10,450 nt of DNA from Halocaridina rubra (GCA_037179515.1 JAXCGZ010022063.1:10001-20450), one strand, 5' to 3'; shown: positions 1 to 9,168, counted from the stretch's first letter. The notes: generated by a model not told the origin, from the sequence alone. Translations and numbers: made by a program.

Positions 1-1618
1 ATTTCTGAACATTTCCTTGTCCATGTGCATGAAGGCTACCCTTACATTTGATAAGAATGCATATGCTGCCCTTACTATGCCATTTATATGTATTTCTGGA
101 GACAAATCTGCCAGTATGTTTACTCCTAGATCTCTCTCATATTCTGTCTCTTGAAGTTGTACTCCAGCCACCGAGTAGTCAAGCTTGGGCCTTCTTGCAC
201 TTGTACCCATTCTCATTACCTTACATTTTGAAGTATTGAATTTCATTAGCCACTTTTCTGACCACTCATGCAGATTATTTAGATCCTCCTGAAGTTCTCT
301 ACCATTGTTCTCGTTTTTTACTTTCTTCACAATCTTTGCATCATCTGCAAACATATTCATGAATGAATTTACAGACTCTGGTAGGTCATTTACATATACA
401 AGGAACAAAAGTGGCCCTAAAACTGAACCCTGTGGAACTCCACTACTAACTCTTCTCCATTCAGACACTGAGTGTCTTACTCTAACCCTCTGTTCCCTTC
501 CTTCTAAGTAAGTTTTTATCCATTCCAAAACATTTCCACCTATTCTAGCCATTAATTGCAGCTTCCTAATAAGTCTCCCATGTGGATCAGTGTCAAACGC
601 TTTCTGGAAGTCTAGGAATATGCAATCTGCCCAGCCCTCTCTTTCCTGTAAGATTTGGCTTACCTCATCATAAAATTCTAATAAGTTTGTTACTGTTGAT
701 CTACCTTCTCTGAAGCCATGTTGCCTCACTGACAAAAAGTTGAAGGATTCCAAGTGAAGAGAGATATGTTTCCTTAGTAGTTTCTCCATAACTTTGCAAA
801 CTATGCTGGTCAAGGAAACTGGTCTATAGTTCAGAGCCGTATCCCTCCTTCCCTTTTTGATGATAGGTATCACATTTGCTTGTTTCCAGCATCTTGGAAT
901 CTCCCCCGACTCCAGTGACTCCTTAAATATGATACTTAGTGCCACTGATATTGTGTTTGCGCAGTTTTTAAGCACATGACGGGATATGTCATCAGGACCT
1001 GTAGCTTTATGAACATCTAAATCCATCAGCGCTTTGCATACCTCTGTGGCTGTAAGGTTGATGTTCTCTAATACCGGCCCTTGAGCTTCTATCACTGCAA
1101 TCTGAGGGGGTGGGGTATTTTCTACTGTAAATACTGACTGAAAACCCTTGTTCAATTCTTTGCAGATCTCTTCATCCGTCTCAGTGATGCTTCCATCCGC
1201 TCTCTTTAGCCTTAAAACCTGTTCTTTTACCTTCAGTTTTCCTCTGATAAAGCTGTGGAAAAGCTTGGGATTTTCTTTAGCCCTCCTGGTGATGTCCCTC
1301 TCATAGTCTCTCTCTGCCTCTCTCCTTTTACTTAGGTAGTCATTTCTTGCTCTTTTGTAGGTTTGCCAGGCATTTATGTTTTTTCTCCTCCTATACCTTT
1401 TCCAGCATTTGTCTCTCCACTCCTTAGCTCTTTTACACCCATTATCGAACCATTTCTCTCTGGCATGAATTACACCTACTTTAGTGACAGGTATGCAGCA
1501 ATCTACTATCTTCCCATATTTCTCACAAAAGATGTCATACATTTCTTGTACAGATTTGTTGTAAAATAAGGTTCTCCAGTCAATAACTGCAAAAAGCTCA
1601 TTCATTTTGATGTAATCT

Positions 1619-1620
<2 letters not shown>
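1..1620 (-). CDS. Non-LTR retrotransposon reverse transcriptase (CR1/L2-like, jockey superfamily), partial at both ends
   Basis: This frame is open for 540 codons without a stop, from the microsatellite at 1620 to the window edge. It encodes the linker and reverse transcriptase of an ORF2 protein, which copies element RNA into DNA at a nicked target. Residues 1-170 (counted from 1620) are a Lys/Arg-rich linker. Motifs then follow in the family's order: KATGPDD near 205, NYRPVSLT at 264-271, [10 protein letters not shown] from 300, the first catalytic Asp in LDFQKAFD (336-343), [11 protein letters not shown] from 393, the FADD catalytic box at 424-427, [10 protein letters not shown] in the thumb region near 457-466, and LGVNI near 498. 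The endonuclease that normally precedes the linker is missing, and the C-terminus lies beyond position 1. There is no credible start codon, so this is a 5'-truncated copy. One oddity is AFDTDPH, where Val or a similar residue usually precedes PH. Assignment to RT is near certain; the exact clade is inferred from motif style. Confidence 0.95.
1..1620 (-). mobile_element. 5'-truncated CR1/L2-like LINE insertion
   Basis: The coding part of the insertion runs from the (CA)n edge at 1620 to beyond position 1, so its 3' UTR and tail are outside the window. The absence of stops or frameshifts over 1.6 kb suggests a recent insertion. Upstream of the microsatellite (1927-2229, minus strand) no endonuclease sequence is seen, so the element's 5' end is either at the array or was overwritten by it. 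Truncation at the 5' end is normal for elements that insert by target-primed reverse transcription. Confidence 0.85.
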
Positions 1621-1709
<89 letters not shown>

Positions 1710-1745
1710 TGTGTGTGTGTGGGTGTGTGTGTGTGTGCTGGGTGT

Positions 1746-1780
<35 letters not shown>
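1620..1780. repeat. (TG)n microsatellite with a few interruptions
   Basis: About 80 TG units. The first ~82 bases are perfect, followed by interruptions (TGGTG, GTGGG, GCTGGG) between about 1702 and 1748. It lies directly against the truncated 5' end of the LINE reading frame. Long open frames in both strands here are artefacts of the repeat. Confidence 0.98.
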
Positions 1781-1783
<3 letters not shown>

Positions 1784-1784
1784 T

Positions 1785-1926
<142 letters not shown>

Positions 1927-2226
1927 TCTTAAAGTTAAACAAACAATGCGATGTCATAAATAACATTTCATCATACATAATATTTAGCCAGTAGAATTAT
2001 GCAAGACATTTACACAATCTAGTATTCTGCCATACATAGTTGTAATATTTAGTATATGAACGAACAGATAGGTATATGTGCACGTATTCTCATGAATGGT
2101 TTATATTACAATTGGTTCGACCCCTACCTGTCATTTAAAAAAAAAAGTGTACTCATCTCACTGAATAAGATGAAAGAGACCAAGTGTACTCATTATAGTA
2201 ACTAAGTTAGGAGAAACTATATGCCA

Positions 2227-2229
<3 letters not shown>
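1927..2229. other. Unrecognised AT-rich sequence
   Basis: No coding frame, RNA gene or known repeat was recognised. A 10-base motif, GTGTACTCAT, occurs twice about 36 bases apart, near 2147 and 2183. A single B-box-like match at 2114-2124 has no A-box or cloverleaf around it. Confidence 0.5.
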
Positions 2230-2310
<81 letters not shown>

Positions 2311-2334
2311 ATTATATATATATATATATATATA
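2230..2334. repeat. (AT)n microsatellite
   Basis: About 52 AT units with two TTA phase slips, near 2299 and 2312. The tract is self-complementary and can extrude as a hairpin. About 285 bases of unrecognised sequence (2336-2620) follow before the next array. Confidence 0.97.
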
Positions 2335-2335
2335 A

Positions 2336-2620
2336 ATCACTTTAGATCACTGTAGCGAGTGATACTGAACTCAAAGCCACGAGTATATCAGTCCATTCAC
2401 TAGTCCATCGTGCATTTAATAACACTTTTCCAGAAGCGGAGGTACAGTCGGACAAAGAAAATTTAAAGTCACTTCATATTTCGAAGTACCATTTGTGAAA
2501 ATACGGAGGTAGTATGTCTCAACTGTAGTTAAATCTCATGCTCATAGAGAGACCTGTTGCTAAAAATATCCAACGTGTGAAGCGAAACCTGACAGTGAAA
2601 GGTTTCATAACAGGTTAACA
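2336..2620. other. Unrecognised single-copy-looking spacer
   Basis: The base composition is more balanced than in the flanking arrays. No long open frame, tRNA-like structure or internal repeat was seen. It could be ordinary intergenic DNA or an eroded transposon. Confidence 0.45.
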
Positions 2621-2621
2621 A

Positions 2622-2697
2622 TATCTATCTATCTATCTATCTATATATTTATCTATCTATCTATCTATCTATCTACTTATCTATCTATCTATCTATC

Positions 2698-2698
<1 letters not shown>
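2622..2698. repeat. (TATC)n microsatellite
   Basis: About 19 TATC units with two interruptions: TATATATT near 2642 and a CTACTTATC near 2675. It runs straight into the (AT)n array that follows. Confidence 0.97.

Positions 2699-2700
<2 letters not shown>

Positions 2701-2794
<94 letters not shown>
2701..2794. repeat. (AT)47 microsatellite, left flank of the GC-rich repeat
   Basis: A pure (AT)n tract of 94 bases that ends at the first base of the GC-rich element starting at 2795. A second, much longer (AT)n tract borders the other end of that element. Confidence 0.97.
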
Positions 2795-2796
<2 letters not shown>

Positions 2797-2849
2797 TCTT
2801 CTTCGTCTACATCTTTTTCCCACTTTTATGTGGGGTCGATGTTTCTGGC

Positions 2850-2905
2850 CAGTACAGATCTTTCTCTTTTTCCCACTTTTATGTGGGCTCGAGTTATCTG
2901 TACTG
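2850..2905. repeat. 10-bp inverted repeat enclosing a small hairpin
   Basis: CAGTACAGAT (2850-2859) is exactly complementary to ATCTGTACTG (2896-2905). Between the arms lies the second CCCACTTTTATGTGGG hairpin. Together they would form a branched stem-loop near the left end of the GC-rich element. Confidence 0.75.
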
Positions 2906-2915
2906 ACCATATTTT

Positions 2916-3031
2916 GGTTTTGGCAAAATTTTTATGGCCGGATGCCCTTCCTGTCGCCAACCCTCCCCATTTACCCGGGCTTGGGACCGGCACCAAGTTG
3001 AGGCTGGCTTGCCCCCCTCAGTGGCTGGGTT
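2916..3031 (+). repeat. Module A of the paired GC-rich repeat
   Basis: 116 bases. It shares with module B the core GGATGCCCTTCCTG, CCAACCCTCCCCATTT and CGGGCTTGGGACCGGCAC, and the closing GGCTGGGTT. It differs in a short indel after GGCAAAA and throughout the 3' third. Confidence 0.85.
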
Positions 3032-3054
3032 TGCCGCATAGGGAACGCTAGGCC

Positions 3055-3069
3055 CCGAGAAAATCTCGG
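3055..3069. repeat. Short perfect hairpin in the inter-module spacer
   Basis: CCGAGA-AAA-TCTCGG forms a 6-bp stem with a 3-base loop, inside the GC-rich spacer between modules A and B. Its function is unknown. Confidence 0.6.
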
Positions 3070-3249
3070 TTGCCCGCCGCCTGCCCGCCAGGAGCAGGAA
3101 CGGCACACGCTCCGCGACCGGTGCTGTTGGGGATAGCGTCTTACAAGTTCATTTCATCCTATTGCAGCTCTGCCCTTGGCGACACTGCCCGACAGGCTGC
3201 GTTCCCATTTCCAGATGGGGTCGCATCAGACTCTCGACTGCTATCCATG

Positions 3250-4603
<1,354 letters not shown>

Positions 4604-4645
4604 TCTGACAGACTGTCGTTTGGACGACAATTTCTCCTTGTCAGA
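4604..4645. repeat. Nested inverted repeat (hairpin within hairpin)
   Basis: The outer arms TCTGACA (4604-4610) and TGTCAGA (4639-4645) enclose a perfect inner stem, TGTCGT-TTGG-ACGACA (4614-4629). The structure ends four bases before a tandem duplication begins. Confidence 0.65.
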
Positions 4646-4648
4646 CAT

Positions 4649-4914
4649 CGGATCAGATCTGTAAATTGCAGAGCTAAAAACTGGGCTATTGTTCTTTTGG
4701 GTATGTGTGTGTATGTGCGCTTACTTACATCAATCTACGCGAAATAATATTAAAAACACCAAACGTTTTTATACATAATAGCACGGATCAGATCTGTAAA
4801 TTGCAGAGCTAAAAACTGGGCTATTGTTCTTTTGGGTATGTGTGTGTGTGCTTACTTACATCAATCTACACGAAACAATATTAAAAACACCAAACGTTTT
4901 TATACATACTAGCA
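4649..4914 (+). repeat. Tandem direct duplication, 135 + 131 bases
   Basis: Copy 1 (4649-4783) and copy 2 (4784-4914) both start CGGATCAGATCTGTAAATTG and end near TTTTATACATA. They abut with no spacer. They differ by a short TG-repeat length change in the middle and a few substitutions (for example CTACGCG against CTACACG). The high identity suggests a fairly recent event. Each copy contains the palindrome CAGATCTG. No coding frame is shared by the copies. Confidence 0.95.
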
Positions 4915-5300
4915 CTGTGATAATAAAAAATTATATATCTATAGCTACGAACTATATGCGTTGAAAATGTAAGTTTCTTTAAAGAATTCCTAAGAAGTAA
5001 AAGTTTCTCGGAATTGAAAGGTATGGAGATGTTGATTCTGGAGAAGTTTGATGCCTCAGTAAAATCGTACCAAAGGTTAAAAAATCTTCCAAGGGACACT
5101 GGATACTTCTAACAAGCTGTTAAGATCCCACAAGGACCTCAGGAAAAAGATCTACACAAGACAAAATATTTCCAAAAGGTTGAATATATTTTACCAATGA
5201 GAAGAGTCGAAATTAGATGAATCAAACATGTAGATAATCTTCCAAAAGAATGAATATGAATACTTCAAAAATAAGTGTAACAATTTTAGAAGACAGTAAC
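4915..5300. other. Unrecognised AT-rich spacer
   Basis: No known feature was seen. A minus-strand frame of 72 codons (4881-5099) overlaps the second duplicate copy and has no recognisable domain. The sequence is A-rich on the plus strand. Confidence 0.45.
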
Positions 5301-5550
5301 CATGTAGTAGGCTGGCGCATGGCACCAGTCGCCCGTTGTAATACTATAGCTGAAGGGTCTATTGGACTTAAAGAGGACTGTCCAGGACAGTCCGATGTTA
5401 TGTCTTCCTTCAGTTACGGTTCTTTTTGTAAGCCAACAACACCAATTATTCTTGGATATTCGTTACACATTTATTATCCCTTCACAACTGACATATCACA
5501 ACAACACTCCCCAATTTTGTTTTTTCATCCTGGTGTCACAATCATAAAAG
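5301..5550 (+). repeat. Probable diverged copy of a dispersed decapod repeat
   Basis: Landmarks in order (GCATGGCACCAG, CCCGTTG followed by ATACTA, GGGTCTATTGGAC, CTTCAGTTACGGTTCTTTTTG, CAACTGACATATCAC) resemble in sequence and order a high-copy repeat that I recall from caridean shrimp genomes. The match is approximate and from memory. A plus-strand frame of 125 codons (5250-5627) crosses it, but that frame runs out on both sides of the resemblance and shows no protein domain. I treat it as noncoding repeat. Confidence 0.4.
5375..5393. repeat. 19-base odd-centred perfect palindrome
   Basis: GGACTGTCC-A-GGACAGTCC, two 9-base arms around a single A. It lies inside the probable dispersed repeat. 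It could be a hairpin or a dimeric protein site, but nothing here establishes a role. Confidence 0.7.
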
Positions 5551-6262
5551 AAAACATAAATACCTCAAAACTAGTTGGCAGAATATCGAAAATAGGGAAA
5601 ATATCACTGACTGGAATGAGTCCATAAAATAGCAGGAACTCCCAAAGAATTATCATTTTCTGGAGTGATAGTATAGTGTAGAGTCTCCAAATTCAAACAA
5701 AAAATATAAAAAAAAGAATATTTCAATGTTAGACAATAATGAAATCAGAATTCCAGTGTTAATAAAGGCATCTCAAAAAAGGTTAACGTATTCTTGAAAG
5801 CCAATATAGAAACTATACACTCCAAATAAACAAACAAAAAATCCAAAAAAAGTGAAATTTTCAATAATACCAGAATAAAAAGAAATACACAAATACTAGA
5901 TAAAAAAAAATAAAAAAGGGATGAAAATATTCACTAAAGAAAAAAAAATTGATAACCAAGGACTCTACCCCACTCTCTCTTCCTCTGTTTGTGACAATGA
6001 AAGTGAATTAATGTACAACACATGATCTTCCAACAAGGGTTCACTGAATGAGATGAAGATGAGGGAAGAAGGAGATGGCCAAAACTCATTTCCTTCTATT
6101 ACACTATTCTCTCTCTCTTTTTTTCATTTTGAAAATGAAAGTCATGGCGTTGAGTGGCAGCATTAATTTAAGCTCTTGGTAGAAGCATAAGGGTTCGTTT
6201 TTCTTCATTATTTATTTTACATTATGCATTTTGGAAGGGCTGCTTAATTCGAATAGACTACT

Positions 6263-6264
<2 letters not shown>
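5551..6264. other. A-rich intergenic sequence without recognised genes
   Basis: The stretch has many A runs on the plus strand, especially 5690-5950. It holds a perfect palindrome, TTTCATTTT-G-AAAATGAAA, at 6122-6140. No coding frame, RNA gene or recognised transposon was seen. Confidence 0.5.
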
Positions 6265-6302
<38 letters not shown>

Positions 6303-6356
6303 GTGGTGGTGTGGTGTGTGTGTTGTCTGTGCGTGCGTACGTGCGTGCGTGCGTGC

Positions 6357-6360
<4 letters not shown>
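6265..6360. repeat. (GT)n array grading into GTGC/GTAC units
   Basis: A (GT)n run to 6300 is followed by imperfect GTGGT and TTGTCTG variants. GTGC-type units then lead into the tetranucleotide array. Confidence 0.95.
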
Positions 6361-6387
<27 letters not shown>

Positions 6388-6623
6388 TGTATGTATGTAT
6401 GTATGTATGTATGTATGTATGTATGTATGTATGTATGTATGTATGTATGTATGTATGTATGTATGTATGTATGTATGTATGTATGCATGCATGCATGCAT
6501 GCATGCATGCATGTATGTATGTATGTATGTATGTATGTATGTATGTATGTATGTATGTATGTATGTATGTATGTATGTATGTATGTATGTATGTATGTAC
6601 GTACGTACGTACGTACGTACGTA

Positions 6624-6655
<32 letters not shown>

Positions 6656-6945
6656 TGCATGCATGCATGCATGTATGTATGTATGTATGTATGTATGTAT
6701 GTATGTATGTATGTATGTATGTATGTATGTATGTATGTATGTATGTATGCATACATGTATGTATGTATGGTATGTATGTATGTATGTATGTATGTATGTA
6801 TGTATGTATGTATGTATGTATGTATGTATGTATGTATGTATGTATGTATGTATGTATGCATACATGCATACATGTATGTATGTACGTATGTATGTATGGA
6901 TGTATGCATACATGCATACATGTATGTATGTGTGTATGCATTTAG
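6361..6945. repeat. Tetranucleotide array of GTAT with ordered GCAT, GTAC and GCAC blocks
   Basis: The main unit is GTAT. Within it are a block of 7 GCAT (6485-6512) and then the sequence 7 GTAC (6597-6624), 7 GCAC (6625-6652) and 5 GCAT (6653-6672). All four units alternate purine and pyrimidine. After 6748 the array contains GCATACAT units and a phase slip, TATGGTAT, near 6768. A 30-base segment starting GTATGCATACATGCATAC occurs at 6854-6883 and again at 6902-6931. The long open frames on both strands are artefacts of periodicity. Confidence 0.97.
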
Positions 6946-7277
6946 GAAGGTAGGTAGGTACGTAGGTAGGTAGGCATACATTTGTATGCATGTAAGCATA
7001 TTTATAGCTAAGCATAAATATAGTTGCATATAAGTAAATAAAATATTGACAGTGCAATCTTTTAAATGTTATCATGACTATCTATTCCAAGAATATCATT
7101 TTAATTAATCACACAATAAGAATAAAAACTTCAATGCGAAATCACACAATAATCTAATCAGTCAAAGGCTTTCAAATTCTGTCTCAAACTCGTTCTCAGA
7201 GTGGGCGGTTCTTTCTATGATAAATTTACAGAAATAGAAATTTCATCGCCAGAAATAATTCACCTTCACAAAAAGTA
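6946..7277. other. Array edge and unrecognised AT-rich sequence
   Basis: GGTAGGTA-type units (6948-6974) mark the decaying end of the array. A 12-base motif, ATCACACAATAA, then occurs twice, near 7107 and 7141. No genes were seen. Confidence 0.5.
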
Positions 7278-7801
7278 TTCTCCAATTGAAACCTTGTTTC
7301 TTTTTTCGCCACCTGTCTTCTCCAACATCCTTACATGTATGCTTCAGCAGACATAATTTAACTCCCTTCTTAGCCATATGCTTCCCTCAAAAAAATTAAG
7401 CTCTCTCGGTTGCAACCACGGTTATCAGACTTAATTAATATTACATTCCTCTCTCTCCGACATCACTTCTTTATCATCTGGGTTCTCCAACAACAGAATT
7501 TTCATTCCATCACCATCAGAATTATCCAACAAAATATTCGCCATCTGGATTCTTCAACAGAAACACTATCTGTTCTTCGCCATTGGCATTCTCCACCAAA
7601 ATTATTTCTGTCTCCTCCAACAGATATAATTTACATCTTTCATCATCTGTTTTCTTGCAGAAAGATATTTCCCCTTCTCTGATAAATGCTCACTAATAAG
7701 AAAAATCCCTCTTTCACCCTCTATCTCTTCTAACAAGAAAGACTTCCTATCCTTTGCCCTCACTTTTCTCCAACAGAAGCACTCTCTCTTCTGCCATCTG
7801 G
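7278..7801 (+). repeat. Degenerate minisatellite-like repeat with core CATCTGGATTCTCCAACAG
   Basis: Related copies of a ~20-base motif recur: ACCTGTCTTCTCCAACA near 7311, CATCTGGGTTCTCCAACA near 7474, CATCTGGATTCTTCAACAG near 7542, CATTGGCATTCTCCACCA near 7580, and CATCTGTTTTCTTGCAG near 7642. Further half-copies of TTCTCCAACAGAA appear near 7278, 7612 and 7766. Spacing is irregular (about 38 to 160 bases), and the region is pyrimidine-rich on the plus strand. A 90-codon frame (7410-7682) spans part of it and looks like a by-product. It could be an old tandem array or a very eroded element. Confidence 0.55.
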
Positions 7802-7961
7802 AAAGCTCAAGAAGTGTGTGGAAGCACTGACTGGGGTCTTTTTCCTCTTGTAGTATTTAATTTCCTTTGTCAGAAGCAGAGAGAAAATGGCAGTGAAGTG
7901 CCAAAAAACCTCTTCTGGATATAATAAGGGCCACACGGTATACATTTATCAAAGGGGGTTG

Positions 7962-8199
<238 letters not shown>

Positions 8200-8604
8200 T
8201 ATAAATAATAAAGATAATTATAACAGAAATAATACTACAAAGAGCACCATAATAAGAACAACAATAATGATAAGAATAACATAAACACTAATCACAAAAA
8301 ACAATAATGCTAAGAATGATAATATTAAATATACTAACAATAATATTAATACACAGATAATAATATAATAGTAATTATGAAATTATAATAATAATGGTAC
8401 AATAATAGTAATAATAAAAGAAATGATTAATAATAAAAAATAGAAATAAAACTGAATTAATTGTAAATACACAAGAATATTATGTTATTTCCAAAATTAC
8501 TTTTTATCAAACTTGAATGAAGTCTGCTTGATAATACGGGATCAATTACAAATAAACCATGACTCAAGTTAATATTTCGGTGCTCGGTTAAATTAATTAA
8601 TGCA
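8200..8604. other. AAT-derived and AT-rich sequence
   Basis: To about 8460 the sequence is built of ATAA, AATAAT and ACAATA words, which looks like decayed trinucleotide array. From 8461 to 8604 it is AT-rich without visible repeat structure. No genes were seen. Confidence 0.6.
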
Positions 8605-8801
8605 GATACCAAGATGTTTCTAGTAATAATATATCCTTACTTCTTACTAAAATAGAAGCATTGTTCCAGTCACTATGGTGATTGCAATCAATAAAATGCT
8701 TGAACAAGGCATTATGCTGATGGCAGTCACCATATTGACTAGAATAATGCTTCTATTTTAGTAAGAAATAAGGATATTATTACTAGAAACCTCTTGGAAT
8801 C
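8605..8801. repeat. Long imperfect foldback (MITE-like or hairpin)
   Basis: The left arm (8605-8685) and right arm (8723-8801) are inverted copies with a few mismatches and a 2-base indel. They share GTTTCTAGTAATAATAT, CTTACTAAAATAGAAGCATT, and a stretch around AGTCACTATGGTGATTGC. A ~37-base loop contains its own AATGCTTG/CAAGGCATT pairing. No coding content is present. This is either a miniature inverted-repeat element or a foldback formed locally. I could not identify a clean target-site duplication. The right end carries a short tandem CTTGGAATCAT repeat (8793-8813). Confidence 0.8.
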
Positions 8802-8812
8802 ATCTTGGAATC

Positions 8813-8836
8813 AGATGAGGCCAAGCGGCCTCATCT
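8813..8836. repeat. Perfect 10-bp hairpin
   Basis: AGATGAGGCC-AAGC-GGCCTCATCT forms a 10-bp stem with a 4-base loop. It lies between the long foldback and the RT-tail coding fragment. It may be a structured 5' or 3' end signal of a retroelement, but its role is unknown. Confidence 0.75.
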
Positions 8837-8995
8837 CACAGGTACTGTGTGGAGATTTGTAGCTCGCGGATTGGTCGGTGCAGCGACTGCTTCTCCCCAT
8901 CTACCTCCAGACTCTGGAGCTCTCTTCCTCCCTCTGTCTTTCCTAATTCATATGACCTTTCATCCTTCAAAAAGCAGATCTATCGTCATCTCAGG
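8831..8995 (+). pseudogene. C-terminal fragment of a non-LTR reverse transcriptase
   Basis: About 55 codons beginning SSHRYCVEICSS. They include TSRLWSSLPPSVFPNSYDLS and end in FKKQIYRHLR. This pattern (arginine-rich stretch, RLWNSLP, VFP, SYDL, SFK, HL) is the conserved C-terminal tail of many animal non-LTR polymerases, where it follows the RT domain. No RT core lies upstream; an in-frame TGA sits at 8816. So this is a 3' remnant only. Unusually, the frame has no stop at its end. It stays open straight through the downstream endonuclease ORF to 10450. It could be debris from an older insertion, or part of a chimeric element. The tail identification is from motif recognition alone. Confidence 0.65.
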
Positions 8996-9168
8996 CCCGA
9001 TCATACCACGGCACGTACTCAAACCAGCGTTACACATCCAACGGCAGGTACAGACACCAGGATCCATGGGCTAACCCCAGAACACACTACAATGATGAAT
9101 TCCCAGCAGAATCACACAGTCGAAGCTACAACTATGACTATGGATACCACCCCAATGAAACATGGTAA
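8956..9168 (+). CDS. Possible C-terminal end of retrotransposon ORF1 (Tyr/Arg/Asn-rich)
   Basis: This frame opens after a TGA at 8953-8955 and ends at TAA 9166-9168. From 9001 it encodes 55 residues of which nine are Tyr, with many Arg, Asn and His (SYHGTYSNQRY near the start, SRSYNYDYGYHPNETW at the end). Such low-complexity, aromatic/basic tails occur in RNA-binding ORF1 proteins of LINEs. The position, just before and overlapping the endonuclease ORF, fits an ORF1 end. No ORF1 RNA-binding domain is present upstream, where another element's RT tail is found instead. This is an inference from composition and position; it could also be an untranslated shadow frame. Confidence 0.4.
   Translation, partial: PFILQKADLSSSQARSYHGTYSNQRYTSNGRYRHQDPWANPRTHYNDEFPAESHSRSYNYDYGYHPNETW

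Noticed and set aside
2114..2124. GGTTCGACCCC, a match to a tRNA or SINE B-box
   Set aside because: No A-box at the right distance upstream, and no acceptor or anticodon stem can be drawn.
4649..4914. CRISPR-like repeat pair
   Set aside because: Only two long abutting copies without spacers in a eukaryotic context; this is a tandem duplication.
5250..5627. 125-codon plus-strand frame as a gene
   Set aside because: It has no recognisable domain, and it overlaps a probable dispersed repeat whose recalled relatives are noncoding.
6212..7075. Six-frame open reading frames of 225-287 codons
   Set aside because: Artefacts of a tetranucleotide array; all are His-Thr-Tyr-Ile or Cys-Met-Tyr-Val periodic.
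8805..9074. 89-codon frame starting at 8805
   Set aside because: It is a shadow of the frames carrying the RT-tail fragment and the putative ORF1 tail.
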